DNA of 64,000 nucleotides from Apostichopus japonicus (GCF_037975245.1 NC_092577.1:4480001-4544000), one strand, 5' to 3'. Shown: positions 33,966 through 46,747, counted from the first letter of the stretch. Numbers and translations are program-made. Notes: generated by a model not told the origin, from the letters alone.

Positions 33966-35888
33966 GAGGATGAAATGACCAACCAGATGCACACTTTTGC
34001 CTGAGAACCAAGAATTTGTTTTCCATTCATAACCTTTTGAAGATTGTCACCAATCACACATCATGTTGACCTCATCACAACTCATGTGGATCATTGCTTT
34101 TTGTAGGTGATTTTACGTCGCGGCCTACAATAACCCGTAAACCCCACTTTTCAAGGTTTTAAGCCAATTATTTGTTCAGAATTTGAAAATTCACAATTCT
34201 CGTGAATAAATTCACTTCAAAACATACCCATAATGTTGCACAAAATTTCATCTATGGACAACCAATACAGAAAAACCTTCTTCACCCCCTAACAGACCGG
34301 TCAAAATTGCACGAGTAGAGGGAAGTATGATGAAGAATGGTGGTCAGGGAATTTTCGAAAATTCAGACACAGTTAATATATTGGTGTACAAATATTCAAA
34401 CCTCTTATTAACGGCTACTATAAAACTTCGTTGAAGGAAATGAAAAATATCATATATTTCCGAAACCGAACACTACAAACATCTACAGTTTTGAGGCTGT
34501 TCATCCCGGAACGCCATTTTCATGCTCACTAATACGATGTGATATCTGCTGTTCGCTTTAAAAATTCGAATAATTGAAATGAGACTGGAATAAATAACTA
34601 TATCTGTTTATTATGCAAAGCTCCACCAGTGGCGTAACGATGAACCCGGGGGCTCCTGGCCCAACTGGGATCCCCTATCAGGAGGTCCAAGCAAGGGCGT
34701 CCGCAAAATTATTTACAAGTAGGTCAAAAAGGTGTAACACACTACTTTCTACTATCTAAGCGCAGCGCCACCTTCGGTTGGCGCGGAGCGTACGACGATT
34801 TTTTTGGCCAGAAAATACTCCTAGATCGTCGGAAAAGACACTTCCCGTTTAAGTTGCATTTACACATCGGTTGTTTTGAGATCTCATGTCTTAGGATTTT
34901 GACTTTCAATAATTTCAGTAATGCATTATGGGTCCGTATGCAATGAACATAACTAGAGAACTGTTGGTTGAGGGAAATCATTGAAATGTCAAATGCTTAA
35001 CTTTTTCTTTTAATTTTTGATTTTCCAGGGGGGAGTGGGCAAGTGCCCCCCTCCCCTACTGTATGGAGTATAATGGGGACTACTGTACAAATACAGTAAT
35101 CAAACCTTAGCATAGGCCTAATTTCGGCTGAAACTTTGTCTCCATGTAAGCCTAATTTTTACTTACCAGATACAACGAAGGCATCTTTATTCTTACCTTT
35201 TATTATTATATTTCTATGAAAGCCCTGACTTCATTTTCAAATGAACGCAGTTTCAAGTCTGTTGGGTGTTGGGTTATTGTTTTAGAATTTTTCAAAAAAT
35301 CATATGTCCCGATGTTGTACTCAGTATAACATTGGCTGGAATTGGGTTTTAAATTATATACTTCGTTTTCGATTATAATAATAAATAACACAACTAGCTC
35401 GATAAATACATTAATACCCAATGAACCCATGATCATGGTGTCCGTATTCCGTATCACGTGAAAATATGTATATTGTCTTGTTCAGTCTTTGTATGAGTTT
35501 TTCTTTCCCAGTAAAACGGGCCCTCCCTATCCAAAGAGGTATACCCCTTTTCTGTTCATCAGTATAGCGGGGCCCACTTTTGGTCGGGGCCACCTGCTCA
35601 GCACGGTCCGAGCCCACAGGAGTTACGCTACTTTGCCCCACATTCTTTCAAGTTCATTTCGAAAGACGCACAGTTTCAAGTTCATTACACACTGAAGGCT
35701 TCGATTCTCTATCTGCCTTCAGTTAGGGAAGATCTTGGGATTTTCATCCTAGATGTCGCTAGATATTGCTAGATATCAATACAGTACAGTGCCCTTGGGA
35801 TTTCATTGATTTTTCGGGGCCTGATCTTGGGAAATTGCAAAGACGGAAGCGGCCACACTCCATGTAGGTGAGTGCACGACCTCTAGCG
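33966..35888. other. Non-coding, repeat debris
   Basis: Apart from hairpin copy 2, holds a CAGTGGCGTAAC transposon-end-like sequence at about 34628, an opposite-facing GTTACGCTACT at about 35620, and a short G-rich tract at 35029. No genes. Confidence 0.4.
34765..34784 (+). repeat. Dispersed TTCG-loop hairpin, copy 2
   Basis: Same 20-bp hairpin and same flanks as copy 1 (ctactatctaagcg before, gagcgtac after). Similarity continues downstream as agatcgtcgg...gacacttc. Confidence 0.8.
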
Positions 35889-36114
35889 GTCACTAATATC
35901 GTCCCCGTTTTCGCGTAGTGGCGAACGTGCACTTTTGGCGAAATTGAGTTAAATATTGTTCTTACCTATTGCGAGGGTGAAGAATCGGTGGTTGAGCCGG
36001 GTTAGAAGTTTTAAAACTGTCTATTTTTTTCGTTTTTTCTGACTCATTTTTGACGAATGTCCACTTAAGACCGACTCTCGTTTTTACATACTGACGAATA
36101 CTTTAGTCATCATT

Positions 36115-36478
36115 AAAATTTTGAAAATTGACATTTTGCCGAGATACAACAAGTCGTCAAAATGACAAAAATTTGAATCTCAACGTTTTGCCGAGATACA
36201 ACAAGTCGTCAAACTGACAAAAATCTGAAAATTGACGTTTTGCCGAGATACAGCATGTCGTCAAAATGACAAAATATTGAAAATTGACGTTTTGCTGAGA
36301 TACAACAAGTCGTCAAAATGAAAAAAATCTGAATTTTAACGTTTAGCCGAAATATAACAAGTCGTCAAAATGAAAAAAAAAATCTGAAAATTGACGTTTT
36401 GTTGAGATACGACAACTCGTCAAAATGAGAACAATCTGAAAATTGACGTTTTGCCGAGATACAAATCGTCAAATCGTT
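36115..36478. repeat. 52-bp tandem repeat, seven copies
   Basis: Unit gaaaattgacgttttgccga + gatacaacaagtcgtcaaaa + tgac... The phrase G(CC/CT/TT)GA(G/A)AT starts at 36138, 36190, 36242, 36294, 36346, 36401 and 36453: spacings 52, 52, 52, 52, 55, 52. The last copy is truncated. Confidence 0.95.
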
Positions 36479-36786
36479 ACAAATGTAACATCTCCCTAAA
36501 GAAGTATGGTTTCTCTTAGCTGTTGGCGGCTTTGCTCATCACGAGCATTACTCTAGCCTAACTTAAAACTACCTTTTTCTAGCTAAGTAATACCTAGTTA
36601 CATAATTGAAGGTCACATACTTTTACATGAAACTTTGGAAGGTACTAGCATAGTTTATACTTAAGTAGTTACTTTGCTACAAAGGACGAGGGGGGGGGGG
36701 CGGAGGCGTTTAGACCGAATTACTAGAAAATCTGTATAGCAACCTTTAATACTTATTATTATATGCTATATTATTTACTATATATA

Positions 36787-37625
36787 CTGATGAAATTAGG
36801 TCAAACTCACACATTTCTATAACAAAATATGCCGATGATACTGCTGTATCATGTACAATTCATAAGAGCTCTGTTGAAACTGACCAATGAAATTTTCAGT
36901 GTTCTGTAAATGACATAGTTCCAACATGTGACCGCAAGACTTTATTGCGTAACTCCCCCCCCCCCAAAAAAAAAAAAAAGAAGGGAAATTTGTTTTTGAA
37001 AATAAACCATAAAACATGAAGGTCTCATTCTATCAAGGTCGCAACGTATTATTATTATTATTATTGAGGGATCTGATGTGGCTAGAACCTCCAAAACTGA
37101 GTACTGGGAGTATACAGTGACGACAGTTTGACCTTTTCTTGCAAAGCACTAAGGTATTAAAAAAGTATATTATATAGTATCTAGTGTGGCTTACGTTGTG
37201 TCTTTCTTTAACCAAAATGCTAAGGAAAATGTTTTCAATACTACCCTGGCACATGTGATCTGTACAGTGCCTGTCTGGTACCATTTTAAATTGCAAAAAA
37301 AAAGCAAAGAAAAGAAGAATGAAGTTTCTTAAATACACATCATCAATATTAATTTAGAATACAATATACTTTTAGAAAAAGTAAATGCTGCTGCAAGACC
37401 TGAGTTTACAAGAATGGCTAATAAGATTTACAGTGATCAGAATAACCCTTTGTATACTGTACTGAAAACTCTCCTGCACAAATCGAGCAGAAATCTAAGA
37501 AATCCACACAAAATACCGAACGTAAGTTTACAGAAACTCATTTATTTACCGTGCTGCTTTATACATTCCATTCGAGCACTTAGAATGTTTGTTATAGTCT
37601 GTTTGTTAAATCGTTTTATGTAATA
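36787..37625 (+). mobile_element. Non-LTR reverse transcriptase relic
   Basis: 36787-36890 encodes DEIRSNSHISITKYADDTAV with the YADD catalytic motif of reverse transcriptases. After a gap with no RT match, 37380-37622 reads VNAAARPEFTRMANKIYSDQ, then NNPLYTVLKTLL, and ends with IRALRMFVIVCLLNRFM, which resembles the extreme C-terminus of L1/Jockey-type elements. Both are + strand, so they are pieces of one broken element. Confidence 0.6.
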
Positions 37626-37784
37626 ACTTTGTATTAGTAGATGTATTTTATATGATATCCTATCATCTTGACATTGTCTCCCTTTTTATATTAGTTATTC
37701 TTGGACTGTTTGGTATCCTATCATCTTAAAAAAAAACTTTTATATGAGTTATTCTTCTTGTTGAGGTGTTATATGACTCCTCTC

Positions 37785-38045
37785 TATAATTTTTATATGT
37801 ATACTGGAATGAAATAAAAAGAAGGAACAACATACTACAGTACATCTTGGAAACACTTGAACAAAGGCACAGTTATTTCCTTCTTTAAATATGAGGATTC
37901 ACACGAGGTTGGGTTGGATATTATGAATGTGCCTGTGAGCGTAAGAAATATTTTATATGTATACAGGAAGGAAATAAAAAGAAGGAACAACATACTATAG
38001 TACAACTTGGAAACACTTGAACAATGGCACAGTTGTTGGGTTGGT
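37785..38045. repeat. Duplicated retroelement tail
   Basis: tatatgtatactggaatgaa, aataaaaagaaggaacaaca and cttggaaacacttgaaca appear at 37793-37870 and again, with few changes, at 37955-38033, about 162 bp later. This looks like a tandem copy of the 3' end of the preceding relic. Confidence 0.8.
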
Positions 38046-38299
38046 TATTATGAATTTGCCTGTGAGCGTAATAATATTTCACATTCCGTTTAAGGGGATA
38101 GTATAGTGAAAAGCTTCCCAAAGCGTTTGAAGGATACTTAGAAACTATCGTCAGAGACATTTCACGTAATACACTAACTTGAAAATGAAGAATTGCACAC
38201 AATTTTCCGTAGTCTGTGTGCTTTATAAGAGTTCCGACTTAACAGATTACGCCACTGGAACTATTATTCGGCAACTGCATGTGTTCACATTTCATCATA

Positions 38300-38745
38300 T
38301 ACCTTGTCTATTTTATACATTATAGAAAATGGTGGGGGTTCTTTAAAATAAATAGGACCAATATATAACCCTTTCAGCAGCCGGCTCTCCTTGCCCTCCC
38401 TACCTCAACATCTCTCTATCCGACACGCTACATTTCACCCAAGAAACACATACTAAAACACTTACATCCGCCCATAACCCATACAAATTCCTTGTCTATT
38501 TTATACATTGCAACAAAACGTGGGCGTTCTTTTTAAATTAATAAGACCAATATACCACCATTTCAACAGCCGGCTCTCCTTGCCCTATATACCACCTCCC
38601 CTCGTCAAATCCGACTCCATCCATGTCACTCAAGAAAAACATACTAAAACACGTATGTTGATACCTGCGTATAACCCATTCCTTGTCTATTTTATACATT
38701 AAAGTAAACCGTGGACATTCTTTTTAAAATTAATAAGACCAATGT
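38300..38745. repeat. ~190-bp tandem repeat, about three copies
   Basis: ccttgtctattttatacatt starts at 38303, 38491 and 38681. Each is followed by gggcgttcttt-like text, ataagaccaatat and cagccggctctccttgccc (lost in the third). Confidence 0.85.
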
Positions 38746-39503
38746 ACCACCCCTTCGATTATTTTCTTCTATCGTAAGATTATTCCACCTAACCCCCCCC
38801 CCCCCTTCCTCTCCCCATGTGACAGTGAACATTCACGGTGTACCCTATGGCTACTACACACAAGAGTGACGAATACAAGTCTGTGGCAGGACGAAACTTC
38901 AAAATTTAGTTCTAGCACAGTGACGAATGTGTGGCGAATGTCTAAAATTAACTGAAAATGACATGACATAACGACGAAAATGTTTACACTAAAATTACTA
39001 CCATGATGCATGTAAGAAATTTCAGCAACAAACATGAGAACTCAAAGTTCTATTTGTTATATTTAAAATATTGACAACTTTCGGTAAAAAAGATTCTCTT
39101 TTAGTTACGCTATACTAAAGTCAAAATATGAAAATCTTTAGAGCGCGTTTTCTCAAAACTCACATTTTGAACATTCGTCACTACGCCAGAACGGGGACGA
39201 TATACCCGATCACTTGTTATCGATGAAGTGGTGTGTTGCCGGATTTTGTCAAGGTCTTGGTACTACGAGCGAAGGCCATTGATTAAGTTTCGTAACTCAT
39301 CGGGAAGCGATTAGAGGGATGGGGCGTAGGGTTGTAGGCGCGCGTTTTCATGCAGATGGGAACAATCTCAAGAAGTGATGGGTGCGTCATGTTCCCCGAC
39401 GACTCGGTCGAGTCCGAGACCAGCCGCAGTTGGTTTCATAGCACAATTGTACAATTGTTTAAGGCGTCCATACACACACACGCGTTATGATAGACCATAG
39501 ATG

Positions 39504-39504
39504 G

Positions 39505-39548
<44 letters not shown>
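39504..39548. repeat. (TA)n microsatellite
   Basis: About 40 bp of TA dinucleotides with one TACA interruption. Confidence 0.95.
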
Positions 39549-39549
<1 letters not shown>

Positions 39550-39859
39550 ACATTAGTGAGAGATGAAAATGGAAACGTCAAAAATGGAGTTGTCGGTGTA
39601 AGGGGTAGGGTGAGACGCACCCCCCCCCCCCCGTAATCCTCGATTCGTCACTGGCTACCATGTGTATATAATAGTGATCAGCGCTTTAATTATGAATGTT
39701 CCTCTTCTCTTCCCGGTGTCTTGGCGTTTATCTTCTACTCCCTCCTTTTCTCCTTTTTCTCTTTTTTTTTTTTTTTTCTTTTACCTTCCTTCCTCTCCTT
39801 CCTCCTCTTTTTTCCCCCTCTTTTTCCCTTTTTTCTTCTCTTTTTTTTTCTCTCCTCTT

Positions 39860-39911
39860 TTTCTTACCCGGGGGGCGCGCGCCCCCAACGCCCCCCCTGG
39901 ATACGCGCCTG
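39860..39911. mobile_element. Transposon-end-like GC-rich fragment
   Basis: ttacccggggggcgcgcgcc followed by ctggatacgcgcctg, the inverted form of the terminus at 33822. It lies after a T/C-rich low-complexity run (39755-39865) whose long open frames are artefacts. Confidence 0.4.
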
Positions 39912-39919
39912 CACATACA

Positions 39920-40769
39920 CGGGTCTCTTCATCTGCCTGTCTAACTTTTTTATGTATACTTTATGTGTTAAAGTAAGTTGGCCTGACGTTTTTTATTATT
40001 TATTATTATTATTTATGTCCGATTAGTATGGTACGTGTTTGGTTTATCTGCTTCTTGATGCATATGCAGATACAACAATGAAAATACACGATACGGCCTG
40101 CCTTATACTGTATCAAACAGAACAATGCATCCAATTGATTTATTGTAGAGAATTTGTGAAACCGCAATGAACAACCCTCATCTGTTGATCAGGGAGGTGA
40201 TATTTTAGACCTCCATGATCAGTCGCTGTTCATCCCCCAATCAAACGACAGCAAAACCAGCATGACAAAAACGCGCTTGTTTTCAAACGCGGTCAAAGCT
40301 GCTAACATGACAACAGGATGGTTAATAATGTGACCGCGAATAGCGTACGAAATGTATGACTGACTAATGCTATATACGTTTGAAAGTAATAGTAACTCTT
40401 ACTGAATTAGCGTCTGCTTTCTTATTGTTCTTTGTTTTCTCCTTTTATAATTTTCGCACACGTATCAGTGTTTGCTATACATTCTCTTATACCCCATTAT
40501 GGGAGTATATGAACTGGAAAATTTCCAAAAGGATGGAGATCCTCCTGCATGTGCATGTGCTTGCGGGTCGTGAGCATGAAATGATGGGTTAATGCCTAGA
40601 AAGCCACAGTTTTAGGGTAACATTAACAGCTCATATGTATAACACTGCTACCATTATGTGCACATGTAACACACTTATAGGGCGGTGATCCTGAAAACAT
40701 AACTTCAAAGCTAATACGTGCCCGTTGAGCAATTTGTCTGTGGCTAAATGGATGAAAGGTAGTCTGCAT
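39920..40769. other. Non-coding
   Basis: No supported feature. Confidence 0.4.
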
Positions 40770-40980
40770 ATGCCACAAATTATAGCACGCTATATATAAC
40801 TGCCAGAAGTTTACAAACAAACTACCTTTCCGGAGGTCTTTACTCTTTTTTCTCATAATTTCTAAATTAACCACATAAAATGACTGAATGTTAATTTCCT
40901 CAAGGGTGGTAATACAAATACAATATTTGTTTTTATATCAAAGGTGACCATATTTGAATACCTGGCATATTAGGGGCCAA
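40770..40980 (-). repeat. Dispersed repeat, copy 2
   Basis: Same family as 33245-33470, read on minus and ending in tggcccc-side sequence. The hAT-type element at 40998 is inserted just beyond it. Confidence 0.65.
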
Positions 40981-41099
40981 AACAGCAAACCTTTGGACAG
41001 TGGCGTCGCCAAGGGGGGCCAGGGGGGCACGTGCCCCCCCCCCTGGAAAACCCAGTGCCCCCCGAGTGCCCCCCCCATCTGAGATTTGGGTTGGTAAAA

Positions 41100-42480
41100 A
41101 AATATATATATATTTTGTTATATTCAACTCCCATCATCTGAGTTGGTTTTTCATAAAGACAAAGAAGCACAGTAATTCGTATTTTCTTCAAATGAGCTGC
41201 GAAAAAATGAAAAATTATATCCTTGAACGTCGGGTATCGAAGTCGTGACCTGCACCATCACAACAGGTGTCGATATTTACATTGAATGTGTCAGTGCTCA
41301 CGCAATACCAGCGGATATACACGTCCGCTTCGCGAGCTACATGACTATGAGAAGGGAGGGTACTGCAATATGTTGCCTTGGTCTGAGGTTGACAGGTTAG
41401 GAGCTGACGAAATGTGAGAATGTGAGGGTCCGCAGGCACCATACTTGCCTATATTTGTGGACCCATATATTAACCCTGTTGTGTAGGGGGTGCAGAGGTC
41501 ATTTGAGGTTAGATGCTTGTAGGAACAAATGGCGAATGTTCACACCTGCATACTGAGCCATACTCGATGTGTGATCAAACTTTGGATTGCATGGTGAGAT
41601 CCCTGATAGGAGCCAATAACGATGCTGGAACCTGTTACATCTTAACAGATAATGGGCGAAAACGAGAAAGACAAGAAAGGAGTCGGGGGTCATGCACACA
41701 TTAATTCAACAAATGTAGGTTCTATTGATACAGGGTTAGGCATAATATCGACAGCATGTGGTTCATATCCTCTGCAAAATTCTGCCCCTTGTTAAAATCA
41801 TTACCTCAAAAATAGCAATTTCTGGAGATATCTTCAGATCGAATTTAGCATCAAATGTGGCAGCATTTTGCATCTAGCCCATCCTCCGTATGCGAAAAAT
41901 TTCCAAAGGGGAGGGGGGGCAGTGCCCCCAATGAAAAAGTTGAGGGGGCAAATGCATGATAAGCCCCCCCCCCCCCATATTTACCAAGGCTCCGAAACGT
42001 GCATCTGCCCATTTTTCAATGCATACTTGTCGATCTGTCCGATGCACACGTATACTATATATAGGTGTAATAATTTTAGTAAATGCTGGGGGGACCCTCG
42101 GCCCGTCCCCTGGCTATAGACCACATTGTCACCCCAACCGCGTCTTCACGCCCCGTGAAAAGTGGAAGCAGTGAGTGTGAGTACCGGTAAGCGCAACACA
42201 ACTTCGTCTTAGGCCAATGACTTGCTTCATTTCAGCCAGTTCTACAACATCCCCTTACTACACTCAAAAACGTCTTTGCGAGCACACAACGAGTAATAGC
42301 TACTCTCTTAAAACACCATCGAATATACAAATTACAATGTTTTTACAGACTTTTACGTGCAATCTGAGAAATTGCAGGCTTGAGACCCATATTTTAGGGC
42401 TAGGTATTCGCAGCATAAACACTCGGGAGTCGGGAAGTGCCGTTTCCGGCCATCTGGGGGTTTGAAAAACCCAAAAATTT
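41100..42480. other. Non-coding interior of N1
   Basis: No transposase seen. Contains CAGTGCCCCC-type and poly-C repeats near 41920-41980. Confidence 0.4.
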
Positions 42481-42492
42481 CTTGTACGCTCC

Positions 42493-42512
42493 GCGCCAAC
42501 CGATGGTGGCGC
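42493..42512 (-). repeat. Dispersed hairpin, copy 3 (inverted, ATCG loop)
   Basis: Minus-strand copy of the hairpin at 33878 and 34765, with the same flanking gtacgctccgc/cttagatagt. The loop is ATCG instead of TTCG. Element N2 is inserted 18 bp away, in the shared flank. Confidence 0.75.
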
Positions 42513-43112
42513 TCCGCTTAGATAGTCTCTAGAGCCTTATATAGAGAGAGTTGCGACAACTGAAATTTAGGCGCCATTTTGGGGCCAAATGGGCAACATA
42601 CAGTATGTGTGGGAATGGGCGTTCAGGTGGATAGGGGAATTTTTCGATGGCATTGTAGAAGTGTGAGCGGGATTCTGGGTTTTATTTTTGGCCTGATAAA
42701 GTTGTGGTGCTTTTGGGCGCCGAGGCTGTGTAAGTAGGGCGTCGAGTGTTGAACGGGAGGGGGGGGGGGAGGGATTGGCTGCGCTCAAGTTCAAGGGGAT
42801 GAGGTTGGCACATTTGGAAGTCCAAATTCAACAGTTGATATTCTGGTACGGTAAAATTGTATTATGACTGGTTATATATCATATTGTAACACATATTGCA
42901 CAGTTGCGGAATAATGTACATTCTTCCATTGTTGCCATGGTAACCAAACAAAGCCTGTGATTGGTCAAAATTGGGATTAACTGTAACTTGAGCTAGCAAT
43001 GGCTGATGAAGTTGATATTTGGACATGTGACTGGTACTGACATGGTGCACAGAATCATGAAGCTAGGTCTTTGAAAATTGGTTGTTATGGTAACTAAATG
43101 GACCAATCACAT

Positions 43113-44073
43113 CAGGCTTGGGGCGATTACATCTGAATGTAATCGATTACGATTACTTGAGAATGTATGATTACGATTACAGCCTAAAGTTGAAGTAATC
43201 GATTACATTGTAATGTAATCGTGATTACAATCATGATTACATTGTGGTTACTTGCACAATCCTCTGCATATCTGTTTAATATAACTCTCTGCCGGGAAAT
43301 AGGGCAATGAAATAGGGCAAGGGAAGGGCATTTACAGTATATACGGACAAAATTGTGGAAGTATATCTACAATTCCTACCAGGCATTACACATTTATGCC
43401 TTAACACGTTTAAGATGTGTAACCCATAAGTCCAGTAAAAAATACAATTTAAACAGACAAAGAGTAAACAGACAAATACTAAAGTAAAACAAATGAAGAT
43501 TTTCATGCAACACTATATTTTGTAAACTAATAATTTCTGCATAGCAGCAAAACTAAAAACTGTTTTACATTATAACACCAAAATAAAACTAAACAGCTTT
43601 GAAATGGGGCATTCCACAGTACATGGGACATGGAAGGCCAAAATAAAAGTAAATTATTTTCATCAAAAAGTGGTCAACTCTGGTAAAGCAAATTCTGATC
43701 CACCAAAATACTTAATTTGCAGTGATTTTTTTTTAACAGAATAATTCAGGTGATAAAAAATCCTTGAATATGGCGATCAACTCCCCAGTATATAATTTAT
43801 GTTTATTGTGCTAGAGAATTCTAGAAGCAGGAACACTTCTTTGGTCACATTAAAAGCCAATAGTAAGAATTAGTTTAATCATTTCTACTAATTTTGCCCT
43901 TCTCATTCAAATTTCACTGTAATCATAAATGTAATACGATTAAGATTACTTTGCCCTTGTAATCGATTACGATTACTTTGTAATTTTCACAAAAGTAATC
44001 GATTACGATTACTTCAAAAAATGAAATCGATCGTAATCGATTACGATTACTGATTACGGTTACCCCAAGCCTG
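43113..44073. mobile_element. hAT-type MITE N3 with GTAATCGATTAC arrays
   Basis: Ends CAGGCTTGGGG (43113) and CCCCAAGCCTG (44073), flanked by AATCACAT at 43105-43112 and 44074-44081 (perfect 8-bp duplication). Subterminal blocks at 43120-43260 and 43925-44060 are built from repeated gtaatcgattacgattac-like words, which are possible transposase-binding arrays. 961 bp, no coding capacity. Confidence 0.9.
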
Positions 44074-44081
44074 AATCACAT

Positions 44082-46018
44082 TTTGTCTGTGTTCCAGTCC
44101 CACAAAATTTAGAGCGCAGGGTTAACGGTGACATGTGGGGCAGGGAGGGGGATTGTTTCGGGGTATCACAATTGGTCTCGTCGGTCGGATATAAACAGCC
44201 ACGTCGGGAAAAAAAATGAATTAATCCCTCCCTCTCGTCCAGGTTCAGAGAACGTGGTCGGTTCCTGGAGTACGCTGGCATCAGTCAGATGGGGGCACAA
44301 AATGGCAGTCCCGGGAGCACTATGGGCTTGGTTACACCCCTGCCTCGTTAATATCTGAGCACTGTAGTCGGTGCTCATCCACGATCATCACGGCCAGGGT
44401 TCCTCGTAGGAACCTCAAAGGCTTCCTGAACCCGTAGTATTAAATCAAAAATTGATGCTGAATTTTATTCAGTGATAGGCCCCGCAACTTTAATATATAT
44501 ACCAGGAAACTAACCTGTAGTTCTAGTGTGGAGGGGGGGGGGGGGATTTTTAGTTGCACATTAACCAAATAGCTATGAATACTGTACATTTAGATTGGAA
44601 CACTCCCAGAACAGTATGACATTTAGGCAGGCATGGGGGGGGGGGGGTTGCCTCTACCCACCAGCCAGGTCGGTCAGAGTAAATTCTCAGTGACTGACGT
44701 CATAGAAGATGAAATTTGCTGCAGTTACTCTTCTGACCTTGGTTTTGAAAAAGAGGGGTGGGGTGGGCAGTTCTAAGTGTTATACCGTGGCAGTTGGTCG
44801 AAGGTTCATAAGGCTTCATCACAGAAGCCGAGGCTGAATATTTCTCACTCAGCCACTGTCACAATGTGGGTATGACCTAATTTTATTTCAAATGTATGAA
44901 ATACGAATAATAAATTGCAGCTGACAGGACTTTACCACCATAATATGACCCAAACTGGGTGCTGTAAGGAATTTACACTAATCTGGAACTCACATCGCAA
45001 ATATATGGTATATGTGAGTAGGATATTTCAGCGTTATGAGAACTAAGCTGCTGCTGGAATTTGAAAAGATCTACTTCAGAATATTTTTGTATGAGAGTCA
45101 GGCTTTTATCTATGAATTTTATGTCTAATAACTTGAAAAAGCTGCATCTATATATACTATAGGATCCAAAAAGTCAGAAATTCTTCAAAATACCAATTGA
45201 GCCTCTATTACTAGGCATGGGCTTCTATTATTAATGGATAAGGTAATCGTGACCAGACAACACCCCCCGGACAACCCCCCCCCCCCCCAACAGAAGCATA
45301 AATATGTTGTCAGAAGTCGAAAATTAGAGAAGTTTTCTTTTGGGGGGGATTGCTGGGGGGGGGTGAGTTGCCCGCCAACCATGGTAAAATGCTAGGCCTA
45401 GGCTCAGTCAAATTGAATTTCCTGGGTTATGTCCTCTTTTGCTTGGAACTGCCCGGTTGTAAGAATATGAATTAGGATCTGTATACCGTACCTATGTTAC
45501 CTAGCCTACAGTGATATTTTAGTAACCTAATTTTTCAATATTATTTCATAAAAGAGAGTGGAGTTCTGGACCAGTTCAATTCAAATCATCAAGTGCAAAG
45601 CAGAATGATTAATCATTTCAATGGTCTGCCAGATCGCCACCCAAATTTTCATAAATAATAATCTGAACAAGCTCATGACTCAATGGAGCCAAGCAGTTTT
45701 TCATTAGGGGGCTAGGCTAGCCCTTGGTGATTTGTATTGCACACTGTGCTTCGTAGATCCCGATTTGTCTTGCCACGCTGGAGCCTTCAATTTAAGGAAT
45801 ATACCCACTAAACTTTGCAGAGATATTTTTATGCACCTTATAACAGATCTCATCCCAACATCGCAACTTTCTTGATCAGAACTTGTTAAAAATAGACCAT
45901 TTTCATGCTGAAATTTATGCTCTGTTTTCTGTGATGTTAACTATGCGTGTATGTACACTGCACAGTGCACCATACATAGCTGTAAGGACTGTCTGGTGTA
46001 ACCCACAGTCCTGGTTAT
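44082..46018. other. Non-coding interior of N2
   Basis: Poly-G runs near 44530 and 44640, poly-C near 45280. Nothing protein-coding recognised. Confidence 0.4.
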
Positions 46019-46675
46019 CAGGGATGTAAGTGCAGCCAAAAAAAACCCCGGAAAACTATTCGGAGAAACCGGGGGAATGTCGTCCTAACGCATCCTACTC
46101 CTAGCTCTGAATACTTACGCACTATCGTTATGTTAGGCTAGCTCAAAAGTATTAGCGCTCTAACACATCATACCCCTAGTTCTGACTACTTACACACTAT
46201 CGTTATGTTAGGCTAGCTCCAAGTAACGAATACATCGCAGCGAAATCCGGAATAAAAAACTGTCTCACATTTGAAAGCGATCACGAATATCGACTATCAT
46301 ATGCGTATCCCGTAGATTTAGCCGCTCACAAATATCACAAGCGTTATTTCCGAAACTTATGTCGAGCACCAGCAGTTACGAATCAACGTGAATTAGGCAA
46401 GGTTTTTCAACGACAGAAATGAGCTATGGCGATTTGAAGTTCGCACGTACGCAACGATGTTCACATGGCACACACAATGTTGTACAGTGCAATGCGATGT
46501 GTAACAGGAAATGGTATTTTGGTTGATCGATGAGTGAAAATTGAAGTTAGCTTGCTGCAACGGGCCAGGCATTTTTGCCGCGTTGTGTATTTGATATTTG
46601 TACAATTTTGTGGAACTTTATTGGAATTAAAAAAAAACCGGATTTCCGTAAGAATACGGAAGACTTACATCCCTG
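46019..46675. mobile_element. hAT-type MITE N4
   Basis: Ends CAGGGATGTAAG (46019) and CTTACATCCCTG (46675). TGGTTAT flanks both sides (46012-46018, 46676-46682); the eighth base differs. Interior has a ~76-bp duplication (ctatcgttatgttaggctag at 46121 and 46198). Confidence 0.75.
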
Positions 46676-46747
46676 TGGTTATGGACTAGGCTAGGCCTAG
46701 TGTTACGAATCTTAGTTCATTGTACTAGGCCTAGGTGAAGTACTCAC

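Larger units (their letters stand above)
35905..39206. mobile_element. Candidate inverted-repeat-bounded element or fold-back
   Basis: ATATCGTCCCCGTT at 35905, followed by gcgtagtg.cgaa.gt, has an inverted counterpart at 39172-39204 (reverse complement ATATCGTCCCCGTTCTGGCG, then TAGTGACGAATGT). About 28 of 32 positions agree. No convincing target duplication was found. The interior holds a 52-bp tandem repeat, a reverse-transcriptase relic and a ~190-bp tandem repeat. Confidence 0.4.

Noticed and set aside
34628-35635. CAGTGGCGTAAC ... GTTACGCTACT as a 1-kb element
   Set aside because: Ends differ beyond a few bases and no target duplication was found.
36115-36478. 52-bp repeat as a CRISPR array
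   Set aside because: No unique spacers between units and a clearly eukaryotic setting; an ordinary minisatellite.
33817-39916. 33822 and 39911 termini as ends of one 6.1-kb transposon with CACAT duplication
   Set aside because: Termini match over about 15 bp but a 5-bp flank match is weak and such ends are very common; kept only as separate fragments.
39662-39976. Overlapping hydrophobic/Pro-rich frames
   Set aside because: Translations of a T/C-rich low-complexity tract.
42567-42794. Pro/Ser-rich minus-strand frame at the left end of N2
   Set aside because: Low-complexity, no domain, no connection to the THAP exon.
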